Origin: Granulosicoccaceae sp. 1_MG-2023
Lineage (GTDB): Bacteria; Pseudomonadota; Gammaproteobacteria; Granulosicoccales; Granulosicoccaceae
Assembly (NCBI GenBank): GCA_030546905.1
Contig: JAUOPI010000006.1
Location: 105,101 to 169,100 of the forward strand
Length of the DNA: 64,000 bases
Direction: 5' to 3'
Shown: positions 8,488 to 16,745 of the stretch, piece by piece
How the letters are laid out: each line of letters starts with the position of its first letter
Numbering within the stretch: position 1 is the stretch's first letter
Translations under genes and position numbers: made by a program
The notes under the pieces: generated by a model
Database searches by the model: none
What the model was told of the DNA's origin: nothing
Seen by the model: the letters and a program-made list of their open reading frames with translations, nothing else

Positions 8488-8967
8488 ATGACTATAACAA
8501 AAGACAAGGTAGTGCAGTTTCACTACGTGCTTAAAGATGCCGACGGTAATCTGCTGGAAGACTCCCGCAAACGCGATGAAGTGGTGGCCTATCTGCACGG
8601 CCACGACAGCATGCTGCCCGGTATAGAGGCAGCGCTGGAAGGGCGTGATACGGGGGAGACCTGCAGTGTCACTCTGGTCGAGCCCTACGGTCCGTACCGT
8701 GCCGACAGTGTGCAACGGGTGCCGCTCAAGCATCTGGCGACCAAAAAGCGTCCGGTGCCGGGTATGGCCACGGTGGTCAATACCGCGCAGGGGCCGCGTG
8801 AAGTGGTGGTGCTGAAAGTCGGGCGCTTTAACGTTGACGTGGACACCAACCACCCCTATGCGGGCAAAACCCTGAGCTACGATATCGAAGTCACCGGCGT
8901 GCGTGATGCGACCGAAGAAGAGCTCGCGCACGGTCATGCGCACGGGGCCGGCGGACATCACCACTGA
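8488..8967 (+). CDS. slyD: FKBP-type peptidyl-prolyl isomerase SlyD
   Basis: Cytoplasmic prolyl isomerase and chaperone with a role in nickel handling in other bacteria. The FKBP half (VVQFHYVLKDADGNLLEDS, HGHDSMLPGIEAALEGRDTGE) encloses an insert-in-flap domain (residues about 70-125), and the tail ends in a short histidine-rich metal-binding segment, HGHAHGAGGHHH. The 159-residue protein lacks the long cysteine-rich tail of E. coli SlyD. Start ATG 8488 is set by alignment with family N-termini; the upstream ribosome site is weak. Reading extends farther upstream in frame but overlaps the HAD gene and is not protein-like. Confidence 0.92.
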   Translation: MTITKDKVVQFHYVLKDADGNLLEDSRKRDEVVAYLHGHDSMLPGIEAALEGRDTGETCSVTLVEPYGPYRADSVQRVPLKHLATKKRPVPGMATVVNTAQGPREVVVLKVGRFNVDVDTNHPYAGKTLSYDIEVTGVRDATEEELAHGHAHGAGGHHH

Positions 8968-8988
8968 GCTGCTGACTGCTTAGTGCAA

Positions 8989-9015
8989 GGGGGCGGTGTT
9001 ACCGCCCCGTTTGTC
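8989..9015 (+). terminator. probable intrinsic terminator of slyD
   Basis: GGGGCGGT and ACCGCCCC pair across a three-base loop and are followed by GTTTGTCTTG. The stem is strong but the T-run is interrupted. It also lies at the 3' end of the convergent hypothetical gene. Confidence 0.6.
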
Positions 9016-9038
9016 TTGCCGCGTGCGGCGTTGGCCGC

Positions 9039-9596
9039 TTAATTGTCGATAGCGGCGATAGGAAATGCCTTCAGAAAGGCGGTCAGTGTTTCCTTATCCA
9101 CACTATCGGAGCTGAGTCCCAGAATCCCGCCGTTATCCAGTGCGACGGTCAGTTGCAGATCCGCGCCTTCGCTTGTGTCCATCACCGTGTAGCGCTGAAT
9201 CCGCATCTTGCGCCCGCCGCCCATACTCATGCCCATCTGTGCAAGCGCGGCCAGCCCGCCGCCGTTGCCGCCCTGAGTCAGAGTGACATCGATACGACTG
9301 CCATCACGGCTGTAGACCCGTTCAATGACGGTCATGCCCATGGCCGATTGTTGCCCGGGCTCGCCGCCGCGAAAGCCGGCCACCTCGTCGGGGAAACCGC
9401 TGACGGTGGCGTCCTGTTTCAGCTGTTGCAGTGATTCCACGCACCAGCGCGCTTCTTCCAGTGCGCCGTCAATATCGCCGTCGGCCGCCAGTCGCGCGGC
9501 TTCACTGCAGGCTTCGGCGGGGGTGTCGGCCAGCGCGGTTGCACTGACTCCGGCGCTGCTCAGCGCCGCCATCAAGACATAGGGCAGGGGTGACAT
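9039..9596 (-). CDS. exported hypothetical protein
   Basis: A 185-residue protein that I do not recognise. A signal peptide is clear (VLMAALSSAGVSATALA, cleavage before DTPAEAC). It continues with an acidic helical segment containing a cysteine pair (C30, C47), then a beta-rich domain with IERVYSRDGSRIDVTLTQGG, a short Gly/Met-rich stretch, and a closing helix. The ribosome site GGAGGAAAGACCG before ATG 9596 makes expression credible. It is divergent from the kinase gene with a 208-base gap, so it could be functionally linked to that locus, but nothing in the sequence proves it. Confidence 0.75.
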   Translation of the reverse strand: MSPLPYVLMAALSSAGVSATALADTPAEACSEAARLAADGDIDGALEEARWCVESLQQLKQDATVSGFPDEVAGFRGGEPGQQSAMGMTVIERVYSRDGSRIDVTLTQGGNGGGLAALAQMGMSMGGGRKMRIQRYTVMDTSEGADLQLTVALDNGGILGLSSDSVDKETLTAFLKAFPIAAIDN

Positions 9597-9804
9597 CGGT
9601 CTTTCCTCCGTGGCAGGTGAAAAACCACTTTGCCACTGTCACGACGCCTGCGGCACCAGCCATTGGTAGCAAGTGCTGTACATCGTTTCAGTGAATAATT
9701 ACCGTGCAGCAGTGCCGCTGAGGCACTTTCGCTTCGCTAACCCTCATCAGTTAGAATGACAAAGGCAGAACAACTCTAACTTTTCCACCGGAAACCGCAT
9801 CAGT

Positions 9805-11949
9805 ATGGGAGACAGCCTCAAGCCGGGTACCTTACTCAACTGGTACCGAATCGAATCGATACTGGGGCGCGGTGGATTCGGCACAACCTATCTGGCAAGC
9901 GACACCAATCTGCACACCCGGGTGGCCATCAAGGAATTTCTGCCGGCCGATATCAGTACCCGTATTCTCGGCGATGAAGTTACACCGAAAAGCGATGCGG
10001 ACCGGGATCTGTACCGCTGGGGGCTGGAGCGGTTTCTGGATGAGGCACGCATTCTCGCGCAGTTCAAACATCCCAATATCGTGCGCGTACTGACCGTGTT
10101 TGAGGCCAACAACACGGCCTATATGGTGATGGAATACGAGCACGGCAACAGTCTGGCCTTGCTGGCCAGGGAGCCGGCTTACCGCAGCGAGGCCTGGCTT
10201 AAATCCCTGTTCGGGCAGATCCTCGACGGACTGGCCGACGTGCACCGCAAAAACATCATCCACCGCGATATCAAGCCGGCCAATATTTTCGTGCGTGAAG
10301 ACGGCAGTCCGGTATTGCTGGATTTCGGCTCCGCGCGGCAGAGCGTGGCCGGTCAGCAAAAAGCCATGACACGGCTGATGACCAAGGGCTACGCGCCCTA
10401 TGAACAGATCGACGAAGTCGGCGGTGAGCAGGGCCCCTGGACCGATATCTATTCCATCGGTGCGACGCTTTACTACATCGTCGCCGGCGAGTTGCCGGTC
10501 GATGCACTGAGCCGTTTTACACGGGTGGTGCAGCACCGCCCGGATCCCTTTGTGCCGTTGCGGCGCAAGGTGCAGCCCGGTGCCTATACGCGTGACTTTC
10601 TCGACGCGATTGATGCGGCACTGGCTTTTGAGCCGCATGACCGGCCACAGTCCATTGAGGCGTTTACGCCGATGCTGATGGGCGAACGCGCCACGCAGGC
10701 CGCGCCCGTCGCGCAAGACGATGCACAGGCCACGGTGCTGGACCCGGTACAGGTAAAGGCTGATCCCTTTGTGCGTTCGGCTGAGCGGCGAGAGCAGGCG
10801 CTGGCCTGGGATACCGGCGGCGACACGGCCGGTGAGGGCGGGACGCAGGAGCCGGTAACACCGTTGCCGGTCGCGCGGGTCAATCCGGCTACGGCCGAAG
10901 TACACGCCGATCCGGTTGAGGACTTCCGCCCGAAACCGCAGCCGCAACGCCAGCGCCGGCGGCGCAGTCAATTCCCGTGGCGCAGTGTCGTGCTTGTATT
11001 GATCGGCCTGATCACCGCTGGGGGCGCGTATCAGCTCTACCGCAGCGGGCAGTTCGATGCCATGCTGGCAGGGCTTTCCGGCCAGGCAGAGACGCAAGCC
11101 CGGGCCGGGGAAGAAGCACAAGCCCGCGCTGAGGCAGAAGCAAAAGCGCGGGCTGAGGCAGAAGCAAAAGCGCGTGCTGAGGCAGAGGCAAAAGCCCGTG
11201 CCGAGGCAGAAGCAAAGGCGCGTGCTGAGGCAGAAGCAAAGGCGCGTGCTGAGGCAGAGGCAAAGGCGCGTGCTGAGGCAGAAGCAAAAGCCCGTGCTGA
11301 GGCAGAAGCAAAAGCCCGTGCTGAGGCAGAGGCAAAAGCCCGTGCCGAAGCAGAGGCTAAGGCACGGGCCGCGGAACAGGCCCGTGCGCAGACAGAAGCC
11401 GCGGCGCGCGCGTCTCAGGCGCCCCGGGCTGTGCCTGAGACAGCCGTGCAGGCTGGCGCGCCGCAAGTCTCCGGTGACGAGCCGGAGTCCGGTATGGTCT
11501 GGCAAACCGAACAGCTGCTGCCGAACGCCGATACCACGCGCGCCGGGATTGAAGCTGACGAGGCCGCACGCCGTGCCGCCGCGCAGGAAGCGCGTTTAAC
11601 ACGCCTGGATGAGCAACGCGGCAAGTCCGGACTGGAGATGCTCAATATCCGACTGACCGAATTTGCCGGTGCGATCAAGCGCTTGGATGCGGCTGCGCTT
11701 TCGGCGGCGTCGGAACCTTCAGCACGCAGCCGTGCCCTGATCAAAGGCATCAGCGAGCGCTATGTGCGCGCTGATATCGCTATCTCCGGTGTGAGCGTCT
11801 CGGAAGCGCGCGGGCTGGCCCGCGCGGTGGTGACGCTCAACCGTGTGTACCGCGAGGACGGGCAGTACGTCATCCCCGGCAAGGACTGGCAACGCTTTGA
11901 TCTGACGATGGAACGCGAGGACGGGCTGTGGAGTCCGCTGCGCTGGTAA
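9805..11949 (+). CDS. transmembrane Ser/Thr protein kinase with EAEAKARA repeat stalk
   Basis: A 714-residue Hanks-type kinase. Residues about 13-290 hold the kinase domain, with glycine loop G20-RGGFG, ATP lysine K42 (VAIKEF), helix-C glutamate E80, HRDIKPAN at 153-160, DFG at 173-175 and the APYE activation-segment end near 200, so it should be catalytically active. A proline/acidic linker leads to a single membrane helix (about 394-412) after a basic stretch. Then come ten exact 8-residue EAEAKARA units (443-522), a rigid helical or coiled-coil stalk, and a C-terminal alpha/beta domain of about 100 residues resembling NTF2-like sensor folds. Topology implies a cytoplasmic kinase and a periplasmic sensor. 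It heads a locus with exported and lipoproteins. Confidence 0.9.
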   Translation: MGDSLKPGTLLNWYRIESILGRGGFGTTYLASDTNLHTRVAIKEFLPADISTRILGDEVTPKSDADRDLYRWGLERFLDEARILAQFKHPNIVRVLTVFEANNTAYMVMEYEHGNSLALLAREPAYRSEAWLKSLFGQILDGLADVHRKNIIHRDIKPANIFVREDGSPVLLDFGSARQSVAGQQKAMTRLMTKGYAPYEQIDEVGGEQGPWTDIYSIGATLYYIVAGELPVDALSRFTRVVQHRPDPFVPLRRKVQPGAYTRDFLDAIDAALAFEPHDRPQSIEAFTPMLMGERATQAAPVAQDDAQATVLDPVQVKADPFVRSAERREQALAWDTGGDTAGEGGTQEPVTPLPVARVNPATAEVHADPVEDFRPKPQPQRQRRRRSQFPWRSVVLVLIGLITAGGAYQLYRSGQFDAMLAGLSGQAETQARAGEEAQARAEAEAKARAEAEAKARAEAEAKARAEAEAKARAEAEAKARAEAEAKARAEAEAKARAEAEAKARAEAEAKARAEAEAKARAAEQARAQTEAAARASQAPRAVPETAVQAGAPQVSGDEPESGMVWQTEQLLPNADTTRAGIEADEAARRAAAQEARLTRLDEQRGKSGLEMLNIRLTEFAGAIKRLDAAALSAASEPSARSRALIKGISERYVRADIAISGVSVSEARGLARAVVTLNRVYREDGQYVIPGKDWQRFDLTMEREDGLWSPLRW
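11131..11370 (+). repeat. ten tandem 24-bp units inside the kinase gene
   Basis: Ten consecutive 24-base units, each encoding EAEAKARA, run without interruption through the extracytoplasmic stalk. Units differ only at third or near-silent positions (for example GCAGAAGCA versus GCAGAGGCA), and two neighbouring pairs are identical, indicating recent unit duplication with the peptide held constant. A degenerate partial unit precedes them at 11110-11130 and AAEQARAQ follows. Confidence 0.95.
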
Positions 11950-11961
11950 ATCTGACGAAAA

Positions 11962-11990
11962 TTGACATAATCCCGGCCTGACGGGACAAT
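11962..11990 (+). promoter_or_regulatory. candidate sigma70 promoter for the exported/lipoprotein genes
   Basis: A perfect TTGACA at 11962-11967 is followed after 17 bases by GACAAT at 11985-11990, just past the kinase stop. A 7-bp stem (CCTGACG/CGTCAGG, 11993-12014) lies in the predicted leader. The three genes downstream could therefore be expressed separately from the kinase. Confidence 0.5.
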
Positions 11991-12088
11991 ATCCTGACGA
12001 ATTTCCGCGTCAGGCTAATTTGTCAGTGCGGCCGTACAGTCTGCTGACCTTGCATTTGGTCCTGTTCAACCGAGAAGGAAACCTGTTG

Positions 12089-12727
12089 ATGTACCTGTGC
12101 CGTATCCGCCGACTCATGGCGGTTCTACTCATCACACCGGGCTTGGTTTTTTCGCCGGTATTGCTCGCCCAACAATCGCCCTTTGTCGCCGACTTTGACC
12201 CGCCCGTAATCGATCATCAGGCCCCTGATGGCATTCAGGCCAGCGGCGCCCAGGCCATAACCGCCACGGTCACCGATGATGTGGGGGTCGGGTCGGTGAT
12301 GCTCAAATACCGCCCGATCGGCACAGATAACTACAAGTCTGTCACGATGACGCTGCTGGGCGGATCCGGCGTCTATATGGTAACCCTGCCTGCGGCCGAG
12401 GCGGCCAGCCCGGGGATCGAGTATTACATCGAAGCCCGTGATGTGAGCGGCAATACCGTGCTTAAGGGTTTTCCGATTTCCCCCCTGAAACTGTCGGTTG
12501 CCGAACCCGCAGCGCCGCTTGTGCAAAGCGGCCCTTCGGTGGTGGCCACGCCGGTGGCGCAGAGCGAAACGGAAGCGGACAGCGGTTCCGGACGTAAGTG
12601 GCTGTGGATCGGTCTCGGCGTACTGGCGCTCGGCGGTCTTGCGGCCGCTGCTGGCGGGGGCGGCGGCAGCGATGGTGGCGGCACCGACAACGTCGACCTG
12701 ACCATTACTGCCAATCCGCCGGAGTGA
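12089..12727 (+). CDS. exported Ig-like protein with glycine-rich C-terminus
   Basis: A 212-residue protein of unknown function. A signal peptide (residues 1-27, ending near VLLAQQ) precedes a beta-sandwich-like domain (35-135) with the pattern ATVTDDVGVGSVMLKYRP and IEYYIEARDVSGN, as in bacterial Ig or fibronectin-III-like modules. A disordered linker leads to a C-terminal hydrophobic segment (RKWLWIGLGVLALGGLAAAA, 169-188) and a polyglycine run. Start ATG 12089 has GAGAAGGAA upstream; an in-frame TTG at 12020 lacks a ribosome site. Five bases separate it from the next gene, implying an operon. The tail suggests inner- or outer-membrane anchoring; it does not end like GlyGly-CTERM, which has the glycines before the helix. 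Confidence 0.8.
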   Translation: MYLCRIRRLMAVLLITPGLVFSPVLLAQQSPFVADFDPPVIDHQAPDGIQASGAQAITATVTDDVGVGSVMLKYRPIGTDNYKSVTMTLLGGSGVYMVTLPAAEAASPGIEYYIEARDVSGNTVLKGFPISPLKLSVAEPAAPLVQSGPSVVATPVAQSETEADSGSGRKWLWIGLGVLALGGLAAAAGGGGGSDGGGTDNVDLTITANPPE

Positions 12728-12732
12728 GACAG

Positions 12733-13968
12733 ATGATGAATTTACGTTCAATCGGGCGCGCAAGCTGGTTGCCGGTGTTGATCTCGCTTGCGGCCTGTTC
12801 CTCAGAAGAAACCGGCCCGCAGGCAGGGGCAGAGCTGCGCGTCAGTGTGCCGGCTTTTATCAGCTCGGTGCGCAGTGTCGATCTCAGCGCCCTGACTGCC
12901 ACGCTGGAACTCAATGGCGAAAGCCGGACCATGACGCGCAGCGGCGATGTCTGGAGCACGACGGTTTCGGTGGCGGCCAACAGCACGCACACACTGAGCC
13001 TGAGCTGGTCAGAAACCGTGCGCGGACGTGCGTTGCCGCTCGGTCAGTACAGCACATCGGTCAGCGTGGGCGAGAGCGCGCAGACGGTGGTGATTGCCAG
13101 TGAGGACTACAACAGCGAGGGTTTTGATCTGGACGGCGACGGTGTGTCGAATCTTCAGGAGCGCGCCTTATCGACCAATCCTTTTCTTGATAACACGCTC
13201 GCCGGGGCGGTCGATGTGGTGATTCCGCGACTGCCGGAAGACAGTGCTGCACCGACTCTGGACGGACGGATTGCATCTTCCGAATGGCGCTATGCGGTGA
13301 CCGCTGACAGCAGCGGGGCGTCTTTGCTGATTAACAATCTGATGTTCGAAGAAGATCAGGGCGCCGATCAGGCCGATGGTGTGCCGAAAAGCCGCTGGTC
13401 GGCGATACATGACGGCACGTATCTGTATCTGCTGGTGGTCGCCGATGATAACGGCACCCGCCGCTATGACAGCGACGATGCCTGGGACGACGATAACCTG
13501 AATATCTATCTGGACGGCGGTTACAGCCATACCAGCAGCTATAACGCCGATGGTCAGGACAACGATATCCATCTGTTGATTCCTTTGCTCAACGAGAGCG
13601 GTGCGCCCAATGACTCATCGAATTCCGGCCGCTTTCACACCGGTGTGAACTCGTCAACGGAATTCAATACGTCGGGTTCTAAGCCGGATTTTGCTTTTTC
13701 CAACGCCAAGGAAAGCAGCGGCGAGCAGGGCGCGCGTGGTAATCAGATGGATGTGTATGAATTCCGGATCAGCCTCGACCGACTCGGTATCAGCGGCGGT
13801 GGCCAACTCGGTATAGACCTGCATCTCGATGATGATGACAACGGTGGCGAGCGGGACTCCAAATGGGCCTGGTTTCACCCCTCCGGCAGCGCGTCTGACA
13901 GCAGTCTGACCAACGACAATACCTATAGCAATCCGACGTTTATGGCCCGCGCGGCACTCGAAAATTAA
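12733..13968 (+). CDS. CBM9-like lipoprotein with calcium-loop motif
   Basis: A 411-residue lipoprotein. Signal peptide and lipobox LAAC (acylated C22) are followed by a beta-rich N-terminal domain (about 30-125), a DLDGDGVSNLQE loop at 132-143 like an EF-hand or thrombospondin type-3 calcium site, and a C-terminal domain (about 174-411) with the CBM9-like pattern APTLDGRIASSEW, AIHDGTYLYLLVVADD, DDDNLNIYLDGGY and DDDDNGGERDSKWAWFHP. CBM9 domains bind xylan ends or other sugars, or act as surface modules. Start ATG 12733 follows the upstream stop by five bases. The next gene is a longer paralogue. The role is inferred as cell-surface sugar or glycan binding. Confidence 0.82.
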   Translation: MMNLRSIGRASWLPVLISLAACSSEETGPQAGAELRVSVPAFISSVRSVDLSALTATLELNGESRTMTRSGDVWSTTVSVAANSTHTLSLSWSETVRGRALPLGQYSTSVSVGESAQTVVIASEDYNSEGFDLDGDGVSNLQERALSTNPFLDNTLAGAVDVVIPRLPEDSAAPTLDGRIASSEWRYAVTADSSGASLLINNLMFEEDQGADQADGVPKSRWSAIHDGTYLYLLVVADDNGTRRYDSDDAWDDDNLNIYLDGGYSHTSSYNADGQDNDIHLLIPLLNESGAPNDSSNSGRFHTGVNSSTEFNTSGSKPDFAFSNAKESSGEQGARGNQMDVYEFRISLDRLGISGGGQLGIDLHLDDDDNGGERDSKWAWFHPSGSASDSSLTNDNTYSNPTFMARAALEN

Positions 13969-13985
13969 GGCAGAGACCTGACCCT

Positions 13986-15833
13986 ATGACTCACAACAGA
14001 CCGATGTACCGAATTTCAGTCTGGCTGTTTTTATTACTGACATTGTCGCTGAGCGCTTGCGGCGGCGGTGGTTCTTCCTCCTCATCTTCTTCCTCGGGTT
14101 CGGTGATTGCCGATGATTCGCCGACCAGCGCGCGCTTGCGGGTGGTGGTGCCGGAGGCGATTGCCACGGCAGACAATGTGATCCAGAGCCAGCTCTATGT
14201 GTCGGTGACGCTGAACGGCACGGCGCTCGGTGATTTTGCCGCCGAGGCGGGCGACACGTCGGTCTTCAGTCGCGACGGCGTCAGCCTGCAGGGCGATGCG
14301 GTGAACACCTTTGTGATTGTCTGGTACGAGAAGTACGACGGTCGTGAGCTCGCGCTGGGCAAGGTCAGTGCAAGTCAGTTTGTGGCCATGGGGGAAACCC
14401 CGGTGACCGTGGACGGCGGCAGCTTTAACAAGGCTTATGATGCGGATAATGACGGGTTTTACAATCTCGATGAGCGCACCGGCGGGACTGATCCTTTTGT
14501 CAGCCCGGATAGCACCGCCGGCGGCAATCCCAGCCTGATCATTAAAGCGTGGATTCCCTCAGGCCCCTATACGGCCACACCGACACTGAAGTGGAAATGG
14601 GGCGGCAAAGGGGGCGAGATAGAACAACCTTCAAATACGGGGGCAGGTCCGTATTTTCAAGTGAACATTCCCAACCGTTCGGTGGGAGATTCGGGCGGTA
14701 TCGAGCTCAGACTGATGGTTGGCGGACAGCAGGTCGCCGATACGGTGACCGGCTCGAAGAAGCTTACCCACAGCGGTGGCAATGTGGCGGAATTCACTGC
14801 TAATGATTTCAAGCTTAAAGAAATCAAATTAAGTGTGGCCGCCAGTTTGCCGGACCGCGATTACCGTGATCCGGTCAGAGTGCGTGCACTCATCGGCGAC
14901 AGCGAGGGCGGCGAGCTGGAGCTCGATTCAGGCAATCGCTACAGCACCACGCTGGGCAAACAAAGCACCGGCAAAAAACAGCTGACACTGGAGATCCGCC
15001 GGGCAAACGATGATTTGCTCTGGGCCAGCGCGCAGAAAGAGGTTTACGTGAAGGTAGGCCCCAATTCGCTGAGTTTTGCCGAAGCGGACTTTGATTTCAG
15101 CTATGACGAGGACGGCGACGGGATGGCCAATATCAATGATCCCTCGCCGCTGGTGGCCGGTGAGCCGGAGCCGGATCTGGTTATCGAAGCGGTCGAAAGC
15201 GTGTCCTACGACCCGGTTGAATCCGAAGGCCGTGCGCCGTCAGGTATTTCGACACCCAACCGCATCGAGAACGTGATGATCGGCGCGGATGTCTATGAGG
15301 AGGTTTTCGATTCGTTCGATCTGTGGGGCGCAGTGCACGACGGCGAGTATCTGTATGTTCGGGTTTCCAGCGCTGATACCCAGCCCTGGTCCGATTCAGG
15401 CGATGACATCTGGCACGACGATGCCATCGAGATTTACTGGGACGGCAATAACTCCAAAGGCAATACATACGACGGCGTTGATGATGCCAGGATCATTATT
15501 CCGGCCGAAGACCGCTCATCCGGACAGGCCAGGGCCATGATGGGAGCCAACTCCTTTACCACTGAGGTGCCGGACGGATTCTGGTGGTTTTCTAAGTGCT
15601 CGAAAGACTCCGATTTCGGCACCTGGACCTGCGACTATTGGGTCACAATCCCGCTAAAAGCAGCCGGTATTACCGTCGGCAAGCCCTTCGGTTTTGATGT
15701 GCATATCCACGACGACGATGACGGTGGTAAGCGCGATTCCAAACGTGGCTGGTACCATCCGGCCTCAAGCGGGAAAGATATCGACTACACCCCGGTCAAC
15801 CCGAGCTATATGGGCACGCTGGTATTGGAGTGA
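13986..15833 (+). CDS. large CBM9-like lipoprotein with poly-Ser linker
   Basis: A 615-residue lipoprotein with lipobox LSAC (C25) and a CGGGG-poly-Ser linker typical of outer-membrane or surface lipoproteins. It has a first beta domain (about 45-145), a DADNDGFYNLDE calcium-like loop at 152-163, a second beta-rich region (180-365), a second loop DEDGDGMANIND at 374-385, and a C-terminal CBM9-like domain (about 395-615) with WGAVHDGEYLYVRVSSAD, HDDAIEIYWDGNN and HDDDDGGKRDSKRGWYHP. The C-terminus is clearly paralogous to the preceding protein, from which it is 17 bases away. Ligand unknown. A 12-bp perfect hairpin follows the stop. Confidence 0.82.
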   Translation: MTHNRPMYRISVWLFLLLTLSLSACGGGGSSSSSSSSGSVIADDSPTSARLRVVVPEAIATADNVIQSQLYVSVTLNGTALGDFAAEAGDTSVFSRDGVSLQGDAVNTFVIVWYEKYDGRELALGKVSASQFVAMGETPVTVDGGSFNKAYDADNDGFYNLDERTGGTDPFVSPDSTAGGNPSLIIKAWIPSGPYTATPTLKWKWGGKGGEIEQPSNTGAGPYFQVNIPNRSVGDSGGIELRLMVGGQQVADTVTGSKKLTHSGGNVAEFTANDFKLKEIKLSVAASLPDRDYRDPVRVRALIGDSEGGELELDSGNRYSTTLGKQSTGKKQLTLEIRRANDDLLWASAQKEVYVKVGPNSLSFAEADFDFSYDEDGDGMANINDPSPLVAGEPEPDLVIEAVESVSYDPVESEGRAPSGISTPNRIENVMIGADVYEEVFDSFDLWGAVHDGEYLYVRVSSADTQPWSDSGDDIWHDDAIEIYWDGNNSKGNTYDGVDDARIIIPAEDRSSGQARAMMGANSFTTEVPDGFWWFSKCSKDSDFGTWTCDYWVTIPLKAAGITVGKPFGFDVHIHDDDDGGKRDSKRGWYHPASSGKDIDYTPVNPSYMGTLVLE

Positions 15834-15839
15834 CGCGGG

Positions 15840-15871
15840 GCCGGACAACAGCGCTCAGGCTGTTGTCCGGC
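15840..15871 (+). terminator. hairpin ending the kinase/lipoprotein locus
   Basis: A perfect 12-bp stem, GCCGGACAACAG with CTGTTGTCCGGC, encloses an eight-base loop immediately after the lipoprotein stop. Only a short ACTTTC follows, so termination may be inefficient. Confidence 0.6.
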
Positions 15872-15911
15872 ACTTTCGCCGATCAGAGGGTGGCGGGCTG
15901 TTGCGGCCTTG

Positions 15912-16655
15912 TTAAGAACACACCGGACAGGCCGGGTCCTTGACCAGCTGGATTTCCTGCCACTGCATATTCAGCCCGTCGAGTAATAACAAACGCGATT
16001 TCAGGGTTTCACCGATGCCGCTGAGTATTTTCAGGGCTTCCATGGCCTGCACCGTGCCGACCAGGCCGACCACCGGTGAAAACACCCCGGTCAGCGAACA
16101 GCTGTCGGCGGCGGTCTCATTGCCATCCTTGTAAAGACACTGATAGCAGGGCTGATCGGCTTCGCTGCCGTGATAGACGCTGATCTGTCCGTCAAAGCGG
16201 ATGGCGGCACCGGAGACCAGCGGTTTGCCGTGTTTGACGCAGGCCGCGTTCAGCGCAAAGCGGGTCGGGAAGTTATCACTGGCATCCAGCACCACATCGG
16301 CCTGTGCCACGGCCTCACCGGCGTCTTCGTCATCCAGTGCATAATCGATGGTCTCGATTTCGATGGTCGGGTTCAGACGCAGGCAGGCATCGCGGCCTGA
16401 ATGGGTTTTCAGCCGCCCCAGACTGTCCTGACCGTGCGCGATCTGGCGCTGCAGATTGGATAGCTCCACCTGATCGAAGTCAGCCAGAATCAGCTTGCCC
16501 ACACCGGCGGCGGCCAGATAGAGCGCAATCGGTGAGCCCAGTCCGCCCATGCCGACAATCAGTGCGGTGCTGTCGAGCAGCTTCTGCTGGCCTGCCTCGC
16601 CGAGCTGCGAGAGACTGATATGGCGGCCGTATCGTTGTAATTGTTCTTCGTTCAT
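15912..16655 (-). CDS. moeB: MoeB/ThiF-family adenylyltransferase
   Basis: E1-like enzyme that adenylates the C-terminal glycine of a ubiquitin-like sulfur carrier (MoaD or ThiS). The ATP-binding motif GMGGLGSPIALYLAAAGVG, the FDQVELSNLQRQI segment and two zinc-type cysteine pairs (CYQC in the middle and CPVC at the end) are present. At 247 residues it lacks a rhodanese extension. Start ATG 16655 with GGGAGG upstream; the in-frame extension to 16730 is unlikely. MoeB is the better length match, but HesA or ThiF activity cannot be excluded since neither partner gene is in view. Confidence 0.86.
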   Translation of the reverse strand: MNEEQLQRYGRHISLSQLGEAGQQKLLDSTALIVGMGGLGSPIALYLAAAGVGKLILADFDQVELSNLQRQIAHGQDSLGRLKTHSGRDACLRLNPTIEIETIDYALDDEDAGEAVAQADVVLDASDNFPTRFALNAACVKHGKPLVSGAAIRFDGQISVYHGSEADQPCYQCLYKDGNETAADSCSLTGVFSPVVGLVGTVQAMEALKILSGIGETLKSRLLLLDGLNMQWQEIQLVKDPACPVCS

Positions 16656-16745
16656 GGCGTCCTCCCTGCAAAAGCGACCGGGGTTGTTCTTCTTGTCGTC
16701 GGGCTGCCATTCTGCGAGGCAGAACCGCAAAAATCAAAGGCGTTC

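Noticed and set aside
9676..9691. CTGTACATCGTTTCAG, a CTG-N10-CAG sequence resembling a LexA box before the kinase
   Set aside because: The centre is not AT-rich and the right half (TTTCAG) is a poor match compared with the two genuine boxes in this window; chance occurrence is more likely.
11131..11370. Tandem repeats considered as a CRISPR array
   Set aside because: Units are contiguous without spacers and lie in frame in a protein-coding gene.
9832..11505. Long open frame antisense to the kinase gene
   Set aside because: It is a shadow of the GC-rich coding strand, with low-complexity Cys/Leu repeats opposite the EAEAKARA units and no recognisable domain.
12089..12727. GlyGly-CTERM or rhombosortase substrate, from the glycine-rich tail
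   Set aside because: In that signal the glycines precede the membrane helix and basic residues end the protein; here the order is reversed and the tail is acidic.
9805..15833. Part of a type VI secretion locus, because of the Ser/Thr kinase
   Set aside because: No Tss, FHA or phosphatase genes are present anywhere in the window.
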